The notes beneath the pieces are model-generated. The model was not told the DNA's origin, made no database searches, and worked only from the letters and a program-made list of their open reading frames with translations. This document shows, in pieces, positions 48,119 to 59,199 of a stretch of 64,000 nucleotides of DNA. The position numbers were made by a program, and so were the translations under genes. Every line of letters starts with the position of its first letter. Within the stretch, counting starts at the first letter, position 1. The DNA is from Haliclona indistincta (Eukaryota > Porifera > Demospongiae > Haplosclerida > Chalinidae). The stretch is taken from NCBI GenBank assembly GCA_964017065.1, contig OZ024788.1, forward strand, positions 9,465,761 through 9,529,760, written 5' to 3'.

Positions 48119-50091
48119 TTTTTTGCTACAATGAAAAAAATTGAACTTCGGTGGTAAACCAATCACTTTTGAACTATTGTTGTAACTAGAATTACAAATT
48201 GCTTATCTGTGTAACTAACCACACCCCTTAGCTTTCTAGCATTGTGTTGCTAGGCAAAGTCATTGTCTGACAGTTCGGCATTGCTCGATCGAGATTAGCT
48301 CATGCTTTTCAGCAACACAGCAATTCACTAACATATACTATCTCATTCTGGTCTGTATACATTCTCTTTGACTGACAACACAATACTGTAGCATCTGGTT
48401 AAGCTGCATCACAGTTGTTGGGCCCTAAGGGTCAGTCAATTGCATTCTGGAGTGTGACCCATATAAACATTAGCTAAGATTACCATCAATACTGTAACAA
48501 TTGTCTCTTGGCAATGAGCACAATCATGTTTCACATAATATTATCATGTTTTCACACATCATGTTTGGTGCTTGGTCATACCTTCTAGTTACCCACTCAG
48601 GCTCATTCTGCTAGATGACATAGTTTGTTGCTGGATTGCTAGGAAAAGCAAAGGCTCTCCAGAATTTTTTAGGTGTCTTTTGAAGAATTGAACCCTGACT
48701 GAGATACTGAGTTATACTTCTTGTTTGTGAGACCAGAGATAATATAATTATGTGCATATCTCAGTCACAAAAGGACATCAGTTTCTTTCTTTGCAAGGGC
48801 TGTTGGTGTGTGCGTGCACCGGTATCCGCTGTTACAAAATGCTATGTGTGAGTACGTGTGCATGCAGGTGAGTGGTATCCACACAATGGACACATCCATT
48901 CAAGAGTCTGATTATCCCTAACAGCTCGGGAGTGCAATAATATATGCTGGCTTCTTATAATAGCAGCACTGTTTCACTATGGTAAACAACGTGTAGACTA
49001 TAAATTGACTATCAAAACGCTTTTCGTTTGTGGTAGCAATGTGAGGTTAGTGGTTGGCGATGACTTAATGGTTTGTAGAAGGTAGGTTTTAGGTATTGCC
49101 TGGGATCAAATAATTTCAGCATTCTTAGATCTGCTACTAGACAAAACAGCCCGCAAGTATCCACTGTAGGTCAGGTATGGCAATGGTCGTGTGTGGCTGA
49201 TCTGGTGGTGTGATTGTAACCCAGATAACACTGATTCGTAACCTGAGAACAGAGTCTTTTTATCCTGTACCTTGTCTTGTACTGAGAGCACAGTGCACTG
49301 GTGTGTCTACTATTGAGACTGTATCAGGGCATACCAGCACTCCCGCAAGCTTCTTTGCCTTAGACTACTAAAGTTTGCACGCGCATCATACCAGTGTTAG
49401 TTTATAAATTTATCCAGCAGGATAGGTTTTGGTCACTTTTTGAATTCTAGTACATGTTGGTTCTCGATTTGTTGCAAGAAGCATGTGTTGTTTGCTTTGT
49501 CCATCAATACTGTAATGTGTCCCCTCACATCTCTAGCTTATGTATGATGATCTAAGTGCTGTAGAATGCACTCGTCGTTTCATAGAGCACTTGGGATGGA
49601 GCAACTAGAGAAGGTAGTTTCACCAAAGTCACACTTTAAACCCATCACGTCTCATAATCTCAATGCTCGGGACTTTTTCAGCTACAAAGTGAACTACAAG
49701 TGATTGATACTTCGCTTTTGAATAACGCATGCTTGGCGTTGTTTTGGTCAAAACTTACAACTTTCTATGGAGCCACATGCACATGCTTAAATCAAGCAAG
49801 CCATGACAGTGTATGGGTTTAGCACTGACCCTGTGATGTAATGATATTGTTCTAACGTGAGCTTGGACTGTCTAAACTTTGAACAATACTCGTGACAATC
49901 AAAAAAGCTTCGTCAAAATTATCATCATCATGCATCATAAAAATACATGTAACACTGCAAAATATTGATGATCATCAGAAATTTTCATTCACAAAATTCA
50001 AGCATTCATGAAAGAAACATTCTCTACTGAGGCATAGTAACTACTACACTCTGACTACACAATATATTGAACTGATTCATGATCTGAGTTA

Positions 50092-51012
50092 TCAGTTATT
50101 GACTGATCGTGTGCGGCAACACATGCAAGCTTTCTTGATCATTGCCTTGATGGCGTCACGAACAGGTTTGAGGAGAGCTATGGTGACAAATGGCATCGCC
50201 ATTGAAGGAATAATAAAGATTAGCATCACAACGTAGTTGACGGCAATGATAGTTGTCGTGTTATCTTTGGTAATGGCCCTCACAATCAGCTGATTGATCC
50301 AAGGAGCAATTTTGTCGATAAGTGACAAAATCGAGGATATGATGAAATATGCTAGCACCTTAGCAACGGCCTTTTTTATATCAGTGTTCTCTTTGAGTGT
50401 ATTTCTCCTGATGAACACGAACGTGAGAATACCAAAAACAATTTGAATGCCCAGGGAGAACACTGCTATAGCTCCAGTACTAAAAGCAGCGATTAAGAAA
50501 ATGACTTTGTAAGGATCATGAGCACAGAATCCATTGGTAGTGTATATATCTTGGTCAGCATAAGGCAGTGCAGCAATGATGAAGGTCACTAACCACGACA
50601 CAGCTTGTAGTGGTATCACTACACTCCACTTCAGTTTCTTCTCTCCATACTTGATGAAGGTGTAGACTTGAGTTGCATAGAGTCCTGCAGCCATGAATGC
50701 CTGTGTACTAGCAACAATTAATAGACAAAATAATAATTTACAGGTGATAGTTTTCAGGTAGAGTAAGCGAAGCGGCCATGTTAGATAGAACTCAGTATAG
50801 GCCAACCACTTGCATATCTCAGAGACAAAGATGTTGATCAGTAGGAGACGAATCTTGTTATTGATTCCTTTAGTAAAGATAAGTGCCACAGCACACAGCA
50901 AACAGAACAATAAAGATGGAAGTACAATCACAGTGAAGATAGTGCCATTAGCAGCCATGGTGTTAGTGAAATACCGACCAGCATCTTCGATAGAGAGATT
51001 GAACGATGCCAT
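50092..51012 (-). CDS. Seven-TM receptor, intronless, copy 1
   Basis: 306 codons without introns. There is an extracellular N-terminus with N-glycosylation sites (NLS, NGT) and seven hydrophobic segments at about 23-45, 55-78, 90-115, 128-150, 168-195, 215-240 and 250-278. After these come LLKPVRDAIKAMIKKACMCC and a short Cys-rich tail (CCRTRSVNN, possible palmitoylation). Rhodopsin-family hallmarks are weak: no DRY at the end of TM3 and no classic NPxxY, though PFVTIALLKP occupies its place. It is likely one of the lineage-expanded orphan GPCRs of sponges, perhaps chemosensory; the ligand is unknown. It is about 90 percent identical to the copy at 61893-62813. A 1.66-kb transposon sits about 50 bp upstream of its start. 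Confidence 0.85.
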   Translation of the reverse strand: MASFNLSIEDAGRYFTNTMAANGTIFTVIVLPSLLFCLLCAVALIFTKGINNKIRLLLINIFVSEICKWLAYTEFYLTWPLRLLYLKTITCKLLFCLLIVASTQAFMAAGLYATQVYTFIKYGEKKLKWSVVIPLQAVSWLVTFIIAALPYADQDIYTTNGFCAHDPYKVIFLIAAFSTGAIAVFSLGIQIVFGILTFVFIRRNTLKENTDIKKAVAKVLAYFIISSILSLIDKIAPWINQLIVRAITKDNTTTIIAVNYVVMLIFIIPSMAMPFVTIALLKPVRDAIKAMIKKACMCCRTRSVNN

Positions 51013-51063
51013 GCTGCTTGAGATTGGTAACGTTCAGTACTAGTAATAGTTCAATAAAATTAA

Positions 51064-52720
51064 TGTGACCCAATTTTGGAAAACCCGACTTATCTATCGC
51101 GCAAATTTCGAAAATTGAGTTATTGGTAACTGGCAATAGCCCTGTCTTCGCTGGTCATAGTAACGTTTGAAGCGCCGAGATCGTGCATCCCGTCGCTAAT
51201 ATAAGATGCTAAAACGCGCGCTGTTTTAGCAAAACATTGTTTCGCGTGTAAACGTGTAAATAATTTACGCGTGGGCGTGTTCGCATTCTCCGTGCACGAG
51301 CACATGGCGCTAATGGTTTCCCGGTTGAACTAGCTCGCTTCTCTTTCTCTTGCTAACAAGGCTTGTTACGTCTCTTCTGAGTGTTGAGAAGCCTTTCTTG
51401 AGTGTTGAGAAATTTTTCTTACCTGGTTTTAGCTATGGAAAAGGCCTGGATAGCTAAACTGATGTGTGTGAGCCATAAATTATGCTGGTAAGTACAATCT
51501 GTCTGATAAGTGTATTCTATCGACTATAATGTTAGATTTCTTTAACACAGCATTGCTTCCAATATGGGCATATCTGGTGTTCTTCATAATTGGTTTTGCA
51601 GTTATCTATCTCAAGCCTTCTACTTTATATTTGACTAATCATGATCTTAAAGTGAGCAAGGATTATGGGAAATCATTTCCTGATGAGCAATAATTAGAAC
51701 ATTTCCATTTCTGTGTGTGATCAATCGCTTGATGCTGTCTTTCTCTCATGTTTAGAACGTGACTTCAACCTGTAACAAGGAATAGAAAATAATATCAAAG
51801 CTAGGTACCACACACTATCATATGCACACACACAACTATCACAACAATCTTCACACACACACACACACACGTTATCTCAACTTACCTATTGCTTGCTTGA
51901 CGGTGAGATTGAGTACTGATGAGATCTTTCCCATTACAAGTACATCTTTCTCTTCCCTGTTCAACTCATGACAATATCTTCTCATCTCTCTGTAGTACTC
52001 TGGAGACTAGGATCATGAAGTCTTCTTAGGGACCAAGCTCACACTTGCTGCCTTCTCCACAGTACCAAGCCGAGCACCAAGCAAACTGCACTGCGATATA
52101 CCCTCTGTTCCCTCACTAGATCTGGGTACAGCAGCAAGATTTGTTGGCACCAGAAGGAGCTGCATAGCTAGCAGTAGCAGTGTGTGTATTACAGTGAAGC
52201 CTTATCTTGTGAAGAGCCATTATAATCACTTTCTAAATCATAGCAGCTGTGATAGCACAACATCATTCATGTGCTAGTACTGTTATTCATCACATACCAG
52301 ACAAATTGTTCTGACAAATCACTAAAGCAGGCATCAGAGAAGCCCTGGAGGCTAGCTGCAGTTGCTTCATCGAAGCTATCTTGAGTTAGAGCGTGGAGGC
52401 AACTCGTCCTTCTTTGCGCAGCAGTGTTCGCGCGCGTCAAATAATTGCCATAGCAACGCAATTATTAGCTCCGTGTACATGTAACGTATTATGGTTGAAT
52501 TCATAATCTCTGAATTCAGTTACCTACAAACAAACGCTCGTAACTTTGCAACCATAGCGCTCAGAAGACTGGCGTTAGTACCAAACTGTAGCTAAAGGAT
52601 AGCGCTTTATAACTAGCCCAAAAAAGCGAGATCGCGTATGCGATCATATTCTACCTCAAGTTGCTTATAACTCAAAACGAATATCTGCGCGATAAGTCGG
52701 GTTTCCAAAATTGGGTCACA
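51064..52720. mobile_element. 1.66-kb TIR transposon upstream of receptor copy 1, with exon-like cargo
   Basis: Begins TGTGACCCAATTTTGGAAAA and ends with the inverted counterpart (tttccaaaattgggtcaca); the inverted repeats extend through CCCGACTTATC for about 35 bp. The paralogous region 5' of receptor copy 2 (62840-62880) lacks it: gttcagtaaatagtgagaaac there versus gttcaataaaattaa plus element plus aagagaaac here. This confirms the ends. The interior carries spliceable minus-strand exon-like pieces. The target duplication is not clear, so the superfamily is unresolved. Confidence 0.88.
51886..52461 (-). pseudogene. Exon-like coding remnants inside the 1.66-kb element
   Basis: 51999-51886 (acceptor CTCCAG, donor GTAAGT) encodes YYREMRRYCHELNREEK, then DVLVMGKISSVLNLTVKQAI. 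Upstream, 52461 to about 52300 encodes ...FDEATAASLQGFSDACFSDL, then SEQFVW, ending at a possible GTATGTG donor. Between them 52170-52020 can encode a Ser/Leu-rich piece. They look like a decayed multi-exon gene, either the element's own protein or a captured host gene. I do not recognise the family. Confidence 0.45.
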
Positions 52721-52974
52721 AAGAGAAACTTTATGGCTATTGTGTAAATCATGAACTTGTGATGTCACCAATGTCAATACCGTATACACGACGTAATGAC
52801 CCTCTTTTTTTGATGTATAAAACTTGTTAATAACAGTCTGACTTGGGTTTCAACACTTACCGAACTTAACATTTAGACCATCTTGTTAGTATTGCTGTAT
52901 GTTCTATCATATTTCAGACCCAATTTCTAAATAAGCCCAGCTTCTAAGTACCAAAACTATATCCTCATTATTTG

Positions 52975-53820
52975 GCCTCCAAATAATAAAGCACCAAAGG
53001 TGCAGATGCCTCGGTGCAGTAGCATGTATGCTAGCATGCAATCAGCAGATGCATATGACAGCACGTATGCAATGCGAGCTGCAGTAGAAGTGACCAGCAG
53101 ATCCATGGAACATGCAGGCAAGCAGCAGATCATAGCAACAGTGCTATGGAAGCACAGGCTAGTGGCAGCTATCCAGTAGCAGCTGATCATAGCAACAGTG
53201 CTATGGAAGCACAGGCTAGTGGCAGCTATCCAGCAGCAGCAGATCATAGCAACAGTGCTATGGAAGCACAGGCTAGTGGCAGCTATCCAGTAGCAGCAGA
53301 TCATAGCAACAGTGCTATGGAAGCGCAGGCTAGTGATAGCTATCCAGCAGCTGTACAAGCTGTTGTACAAAAAACGAAGCCAAACAGAATAATGCTCAAG
53401 TGTAGCTGGGCGTGACTGTAATTGCTCTGCTCGCTCCGGCTCACCTGTCGCGCAGCTAAGTGAACTCAAACACGCTTTCGCTCTCTAATTTCACTGCTGC
53501 CTATGGAGTCGCGCGAGCTGTACTATCACAGATCAAGCCTTCAAGTTGCACTGTAGCCATCTGTAGACAGTTTTGTCTATGAGGTAGGCCCGAGCGCTCA
53601 AAACGGCTGTTTAGGTTAGCAAATCACGCCATAACTTCAAAACAAAGGCTTTAATAGCAAATCTGTCAAATTTGATTTTCATAAACTATCGAGATCTACC
53701 TGTATTGCAAGTTTCAGCACTTAGTAGCAAGCGGTTGCTGAGATACGCATTGCGAACACACACACACACAAACAAACAGACTACTGTATGCCTACGTGGC
53801 TCCGCCCACCGAAGCATAAC
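52975..53820. mobile_element. Dispersed non-coding element (copy 2), inverted relative to 4538-5213
   Basis: Reverse-complement arrangement of the same ends (gcacctttggtgc... at one side, ggctccgcccaccgaagcat at the other). It contains a 57-bp tandem array at 53124-53350. Confidence 0.6.
53124..53350. repeat. 57-bp tandem repeat, four units
   Basis: The unit includes gaagcacaggctagtggcag, ctatccag, and gatcatagcaacagtgctat. Its length is a multiple of three, giving a 19-residue repeat frame (EAQASGSYPVAADHSNSAM) that has no other gene support. Confidence 0.95.
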
Positions 53821-54286
53821 TAGTAGCAACACACACTAACAGACTCATCACTCAATGAATGTCACAATTATTTTATTTCTACGGCACAAACCACATTCTA
53901 ATACACAGTTTCACCACTACACTGACTGTTGTGAGTTAGTATATTAAAGTGTCATACTGTGTCTTGTGTCTGTGTCTAAAATGTAATTAAGGCTAAGTAG
54001 ACCAGATTCCTAGGTAGCCAAACTAATCGTACGGGTCACTCACGCTACCTCGCGGTAATATGCAACATTATATAACAGTGAACCACGAAGGAGCCACTTA
54101 TAACCTTGCTGTGCTTGGGGGTTAATTGTCCGAATCGGGAGTTCTAGTACCATTCGCGACCTGATTGAAACCTAGTGTATTCTCAATTCATCACCGTACC
54201 AAGTATAATTTTCAAGGGGTTAAATTTCCTGATTTCTCGAACTGGCAGTTATATTTCTCAAGGATGTGAAATGTTTAATTTATATG

Positions 54287-54404
54287 TTATGCGCAAACAA
54301 TGGATCTGGACAATCCATGGATTGCGCTGCTCAAAGTATGGATCTGTACTTTGCGCGGGCAATCCATGGATTGCACAGCACTTGCGCGATCCATGGATTG
54401 CGCA
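54287..54404. repeat. Cluster of CAATCCATGGATTG palindromes
   Basis: Three copies of the 14-bp perfect palindrome CAATCCATGGATTG, centred at about 54320, 54368 and 54393, plus half sites (atggatctg), with GCGC-rich spacers. They can form small cruciforms or a tandem binding array. Function unknown. Confidence 0.8.
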
Positions 54405-54667
54405 ACCACATACGTGTCAAAAAGAAGAAGAAAGGGAGCAAAACAGAATTCATGATGCGTGTTTTGGTTGCTGCCACCAAAATGCTTTGCATCAGAGCTT
54501 AGCTTTAGAACTATTGCAGAAGTACAGTATCTGGTGTCTCTATTACTCGTCTTTACACCGTTTTAGCGTGTTTCATCTTGACACAGTGTTTGTTGTTGCT
54601 AACTTATGAACAATTAATGAGCACACCGGGTACCACCACCTTAATGATGAACAATACACAGGAATGC

Positions 54668-54780
54668 TGTATGCCTCTGAGGCATAGTAGCTACTACACT
54701 GACTACACAATATACTGAACTGATTCATGATCTGAGTTATCAGTTATTGACTGATTGTGTGCGGCAACACATGCAAATAC
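54668..54780 (-). pseudogene. Solo 3'-end fragment of the seven-TM receptor family
   Basis: Same receptor 3' flank and C-terminal codons (CCRTQSVNN-like tail on minus), followed by ctagctcccgaaatgtgctg as at 43916 and 59999. No upstream receptor coding sequence remains. Confidence 0.75.
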
Positions 54781-54994
54781 CCTAGCTCCCGAAATGTGCT
54801 GATCTGCGTAGATGCATATTGTAATATTGTGAACTTTGAACTCATGAACAAGCACAACTTATTTTTGATATTGTATTGTATCACATGGTGTTGTATTAGT
54901 GCTGGTCACCCTGTCTCCACTTGTATTTTCTGTTACCTGTTTAAACCCTTGTACAACTTATATTGTATTGTATCACATGGTGTGCTGGTCACCA

Positions 54995-55549
54995 TAGTCT
55001 CGTCCCCAGAGCACTCCCCTTCTGCTATGCTTGGGAGAGGGTCTGGTTAAATGAAGGCAAATTCCTGGTTCAGTGACGTAGTTGTCATGCGCGAAATCAT
55101 GTGCACAATAATTAGCTACCTGGTCTTCCATCAAGCTCTTCAAAGGACACTCCACTATAACTATGCTAGATTTACTGTTATGAAGCAAGTTGAAGATACT
55201 TGGTAGGACTAGATAGCAAAGAGACTTCCCAGCGCCTGTGGGAAGAGGAACAAAAATGTCTCGCCCGCTACGAAATTGACCACGACTTCTTGCTGCTCAG
55301 CTGACAAACACGAATATCCAAGCTGTTTGGCGCTCTTCGATATCGATTCCATGATAGCATTCCTTGGGTAAGCCATGACCAATGCAAGTGGTCGTCGCGT
55401 GCAGGTCATGTGAATTTTGGGAAATACTGCAATCTGATTGGTATTTCACAATTCTGAGAATGAAACGTCACGGAACCAGGAATTTGCCTTCATTTAACCA
55501 GACCCTCTTTCAAGCATAGCAGAAGGGGAGTGGTCTGAGGACGAGACTA
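54995..55549. mobile_element. TAGTCT-type TIR element 3, 555 bp, carrying a RecQ-like fragment
   Basis: Begins TAGTCTCGTCCCCAGAGCAC and ends with the inverted counterpart. The inverted repeats are about 80 bp with a few mismatches and include GAGGGTCTGGTTAAAT. Flanks are TGGTCACCA (54986-54994) and TGGTCACCC (55550-55558), an 8 of 9 match. Uninterrupted copies of the target (gtgctggtcaccctgtctcc) occur at about 54899 and 55629, confirming the insertion. The interior holds a RecQ-like fragment on the minus strand. Confidence 0.92.
55100..55352 (-). pseudogene. RecQ-like helicase N-terminal fragment inside TIR element 3
   Basis: From ATG at 55352 the frame reads MESISKSAKQLGYSCLSAEQ then QEVVV. 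After a one-base frame change near 55280 it continues FRSGRDIFVPLPTGAGKSLC (Walker A TGAGKS intact), then SSIVIVECPLKSLMEDQVAN (motif Ia-like). The coding similarity fades near 55100. The order is that of the first part of a RecQ-type superfamily 2 helicase. The DEAH box and the second RecA lobe are absent, so it cannot be an active helicase. Confidence 0.8.
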
Positions 55550-55989
55550 TGGTCACCCTGTCTCCACTTGTATTTTCAGTGATTAAGCCCTGATTCTGTT
55601 CTGTATTGTATCACAAGGTATTGTATTCGTGCTGGTCACCCTGTCTCCACTTGTATTTTCTGTTATCTGTTTAAACCCTGATTCTGTTCTGTGCTTGTTG
55701 TTGAAATAATACGACACATAATTATGTGTAACTTTCATGAGCAAATATTGATAATTCGCTCTGTATTTGTGGGTAATACACTGCTGATTACTGCTGTGTT
55801 CGATCCGTCGCTTGGTCCAATAACAGAGCCACAAACCATCAGTGTCTTAAAAATGTACCAGTACATTTAATGTATTCAATTATCATATTCGAATACCAAC
55901 AAGATATAAACTGTTAAATTTCACACTACCTTGCATTATCAGTCTGCATTTCGGATACTAGGCATTATTTAGAATATGTACCTCTGATG

Positions 55990-56610
55990 CAGGGGGGTAC
56001 GACAGGCTAATTTATTCTGATGTAGCTTCACGTAGGCAATGATTTAGTAAACCAGAATACATTGCGTTTTTCCTGGTCTGCTACGCCTTTAGAGGACAAT
56101 TTGACCGATAAGTATGATGCTAAATAGATTCTACTGCCCAAGACCTTTCGTTTAAGCTACCTTACCCCACCCGTACCTCTTTTAGTTTTTGCAGTACTGA
56201 GAGATGAAGATAGAGAATTGGTTGGCAAAATTATTCGCCCAAGAAAGCACCAACGTGATCAAAACAGCATTGCTATCATTCTAGAGCATCATTCGGTTAA
56301 TAAAGTAAAGAAATTTCGGCTGTGGCGCACAAACTCTGGCTGCAATACGCATCAATGTTGTCCAATCACTGTAACAGCAGAAACTTGTTTCAGCTATTTT
56401 CAGTAGATTGTTCTGGAATATTACTTGCCTTGATCTGGAGTGTAAACAATGCACACTTGAGCTCGATATCATGTACTATAGCGTGATGGCAAACTGTTTA
56501 AACTATCCTGCATACATTCCAAAGCCTTACATTCCTACATTCCTTATTGTAGTGGGCGTGTCGTATGTCAGCAATGCGTCATATTAAATTAGCTTGTCGT
56601 ACTCCCCCTG
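55990..56610. mobile_element. 621-bp TIR element with 9-bp target duplication
   Basis: Starts CAGGGGGGTACGACAGGCTA and ends tagcttgtcgtactccccctg, inverted repeats of about 27 bp. Identical CCTCTGATG flanks lie at 55981-55989 and 56611-56619. The CAGGGG terminus is hAT-like, though hAT duplications are usually 8 bp. It includes a plus-strand frame ending at 56406 (LRDEDRELVGKIIRPRKHQ ...) that may be a host-gene or transposase fragment. Confidence 0.85.
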
Positions 56611-56761
56611 CCTCTGATGTACCTACAGCAAAATTTGCGGACATGTTTATAATAATAATAAACATTGGCTACTGAACACAAGAGCAGTGTATGCCTCTGA
56701 GGCATACTAACTACTACACACTGACTACACAATATACTGAACTGATTCATGATCTGAGTTA

Positions 56762-57936
56762 TCAGTTATTGACTGATCGTGTGCGGCAACACATGCAAAC
56801 TTTCTTGATCATTGCCTTGATGGCGACACGGACTGGTTTGAGGAGAGCTATGGTGTTGATCGGTGTCGCCATTGAAGAAAAATTTTGAACACTACTACTA
56901 GCAGGTAGCTGACAATAATGATAGCGGTTGAGTTGTGTAGTGATCTCTTTGCATATGAGTATGTTGAAGATTAGAGCTATGGAGTTGATAAGTGATAGAA
57001 TTGAGGATCGGTGAAATATGCTAGCACCTTAGCAATGGCCTTCTTTATTCCAGTGTTCTCTTCAAGTGTCTCTTACTTAATGAACATGGTCGTGAGAATA
57101 CCACAGATGATCTGACTTTCAGTGAGAGCAGCACTGACAGTAACGTTAACGATTGATTTGTCGAAATCAGCGTAACAGAATCCATTACCGTATTTCTTCT
57201 AAAGATTCGGCACCCCTTATTTTTCGGCACATTGTCGCTGAAATGCGTAGAAAACCTCTAAATTAATTTTCGGCAAGCGCTTTGGTTCTTCGTCACAGTA
57301 AGCCAACAGCCCGACGTGAAAAGTCCTGTACTTCATGGAAAAGAGCTGTAGACACGTTCTCGTTCAACACGCGTTCGTCACCACACCTCCAATTTTTCGG
57401 CGCTTCTGGAACTTCTGCCACAATTACCTCCAAATATTGGGCAAGCAAATCTGAAATTATTTATTTTGCGCCGAATTTTTAGAAGAAATACGGTACCAGC
57501 TGAATGTACACTGACTAATGATAGGCAGTGCAGCAATGATGAAGGTCACTAGCCACGACACAGCTTCAAGAGGTATCACTACACACCATTTCAGTTTCTT
57601 CTCTCCATTCTTGATGAAGGTGTAGACTTGAGTTGCATAGAGTCCTGCAGCTTTGAACGTGCAATATTAAAGGAGCTGAAAGATAGCGTACAGCTCACAT
57701 TATCCTGGTAGAGTAAATGAAGCGGCCATGCTAGATAAAACATATGACGTCCATATGCTTATCTCTGCAACAAAGATGTTAACCAACAAAAGACGAATCT
57801 TACTGTTCATCTCTTTGGCAAAGATCAGCGCCACAGCACACTGCTAGCAGAGCAGTAGTGAGGGAAGCACCAGAGCTGTGAACAGTGAACTGTTGACAGC
57901 TACAGTGACTTTGGCATCGGTGAGATTGAACGCCAT
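56762..57936 (-). pseudogene. Seven-TM receptor pseudogene, interrupted by a MITE
   Basis: The ATG at 57936 opens a frame like the receptor genes (MAFNLTDAK...), but there is an in-frame TAG after LPSLLLC and several later frame breaks. The middle is interrupted by the 306-bp MITE at 57188-57493. The C-terminal end (VCMCCRTRSVNN) and 3' flank match the intact genes. It is an older, non-functional member of the cluster. Confidence 0.88.
57188..57493. mobile_element. 306-bp MITE with TA target duplication
   Basis: Ends CCGTATTTCTTCTAAA and tttagaagaaatacgg are perfect inverted repeats, flanked by TA on both sides. This fits a Tc1/mariner-type (or pogo-like) non-autonomous element. It splits the receptor pseudogene at the codon region for SITDQ...NGYC. 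Confidence 0.88.
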
Positions 57937-57972
57937 GCTGCTCGAGAGATAGCTGAACTGATACTTGACTGA

Positions 57973-58618
57973 GGCGGCGTTCACACGGCTCCAGATTCAC
58001 AGAAACCCGGGTACATTTCTATCCGTTTAGGCCTCTCTTTCACACGTATCCAATGAAAACGGATACTGAATCCAGGTACGTTTGTATCCGGAGACTTTAG
58101 TGGAGACCTTAAAATTAGAGTCGATATCAGGCGACGTGTGAACAGGGAATCCAAATACTTACAGCCACTAGCACATGATTGTCGTGCGCGCGCTTGCAAT
58201 GGTGTGGAAATAATTTTCGGGTTACTGGTCAAATGTCCTTTTTATGCTAAATTCAACAGGACATACTATTTTTAACAAATGGACGCTTCACTTCTGCTAT
58301 GTACTGCCACATATTGCTGCTGCAGCTGCATTAATAACGTGTCCGGTTGATAAGTATTATAATTTCCGGTCAATTGTCTGTTTACACAATAAATTTGTCG
58401 GTCAATTTTTACTGAAAGCGGTCAATGACAGGCATGTCCGGCTATTTCCACATCACTGCGTGCTTGGGAGGCATGCATGCATGGCTGTAGCCTCGTACCC
58501 AGGCTCTAGTAGTAGTAGTTTCGGTGTACACGGATACGTGTGAACACTGCACACCCTCGGATGAAAACGAATACCTGATACCTGGTTACTTTTGAAGTAG
58601 AGCCGTGTGAACGCCGCC
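57973..58618. mobile_element. 646-bp TIR element with GGCGGCGTTCACACGGCTC ends
   Basis: GGCGGCGTTCACACGGCTC and its exact inverse at the right end, flanked by TGA on both sides (57970-57972 and 58619-58621). The interior repeats weaker cggatac and gtgtgaac motifs. Non-coding. The GTTCACA terminus resembles those of the elements at 22118 and 7817. Confidence 0.82.
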
Positions 58619-59199
58619 TGAAATAGTGAAAAGCTGTATGGCTTGAGTGTAAATCGGAACCCAGTGCCTTCATTGGTGTTGTTTGGCTCTTTTGGACACC
58701 TTGGTGAAATAACAAATTCCACAATATGGATATTTGTTATTTCACTTACAAGTACCGTCCTTTTTTTGTTTCAGGACCTGGGCTTCCATTCCGTGTTGAT
58801 GCCTTTAGTTGCATGAAAATCAGTTGAACTAGTTTGCAACTTACCAAGTTCACTATTTGACTTGTCTCCACCTACAAGACACGTCTTGTGTGTCTTGTTA
58901 CTATTTTATATCAGACCCAGCTTCTAAACAAGAGCTGGCTATAATATGTGCTAAGTGTTAAAATATATTCAGTGATACTTGTATTCACCAGAAATTAGGC
59001 CTCTAAACAACTATCCGTGCCAGGTAGCTACACGTGTTATTATAGAGCTTATTTTTATTGTCAAAATAATTTTTATATGTCAATGTTGAGATAAAACAGA
59101 CGATAATACAACTAATCTACTGAATCTAAAATGCTGTACATCTAATATTGAGTGTGTCATGGACTATAGTGTCTTGAAATTACTTCTTCACCGAGGTCT

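Larger units (their letters stand above)
45922..49770. repeat. Segmental duplication, copy B (starts with AspRS exon remnant)
   Basis: Collinear with 36381-40140. The first ~28 bases (ccacctcacgcaggaggagg, then aataggtgagtga) reproduce the end and donor of AspRS exon 19, now fused to the tyrosine-recombinase remnant. Copy B has about ten units of the 42-bp repeat and five of the 51-bp repeat, against three and one in copy A. No intact gene was recognised. Confidence 0.9.

Noticed and set aside
53146..53415. 19-residue-repeat frame (EAQASGSYPVAADHSNSAM)
   Set aside because: A consequence of a 57-bp tandem array inside a dispersed non-coding element.
55209..55409. Functional RecQ helicase gene
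   Set aside because: There is a frame change, the DEAH box and second lobe are absent, and it is enclosed in a 555-bp transposon with target duplications. Recorded as a captured pseudogene fragment.
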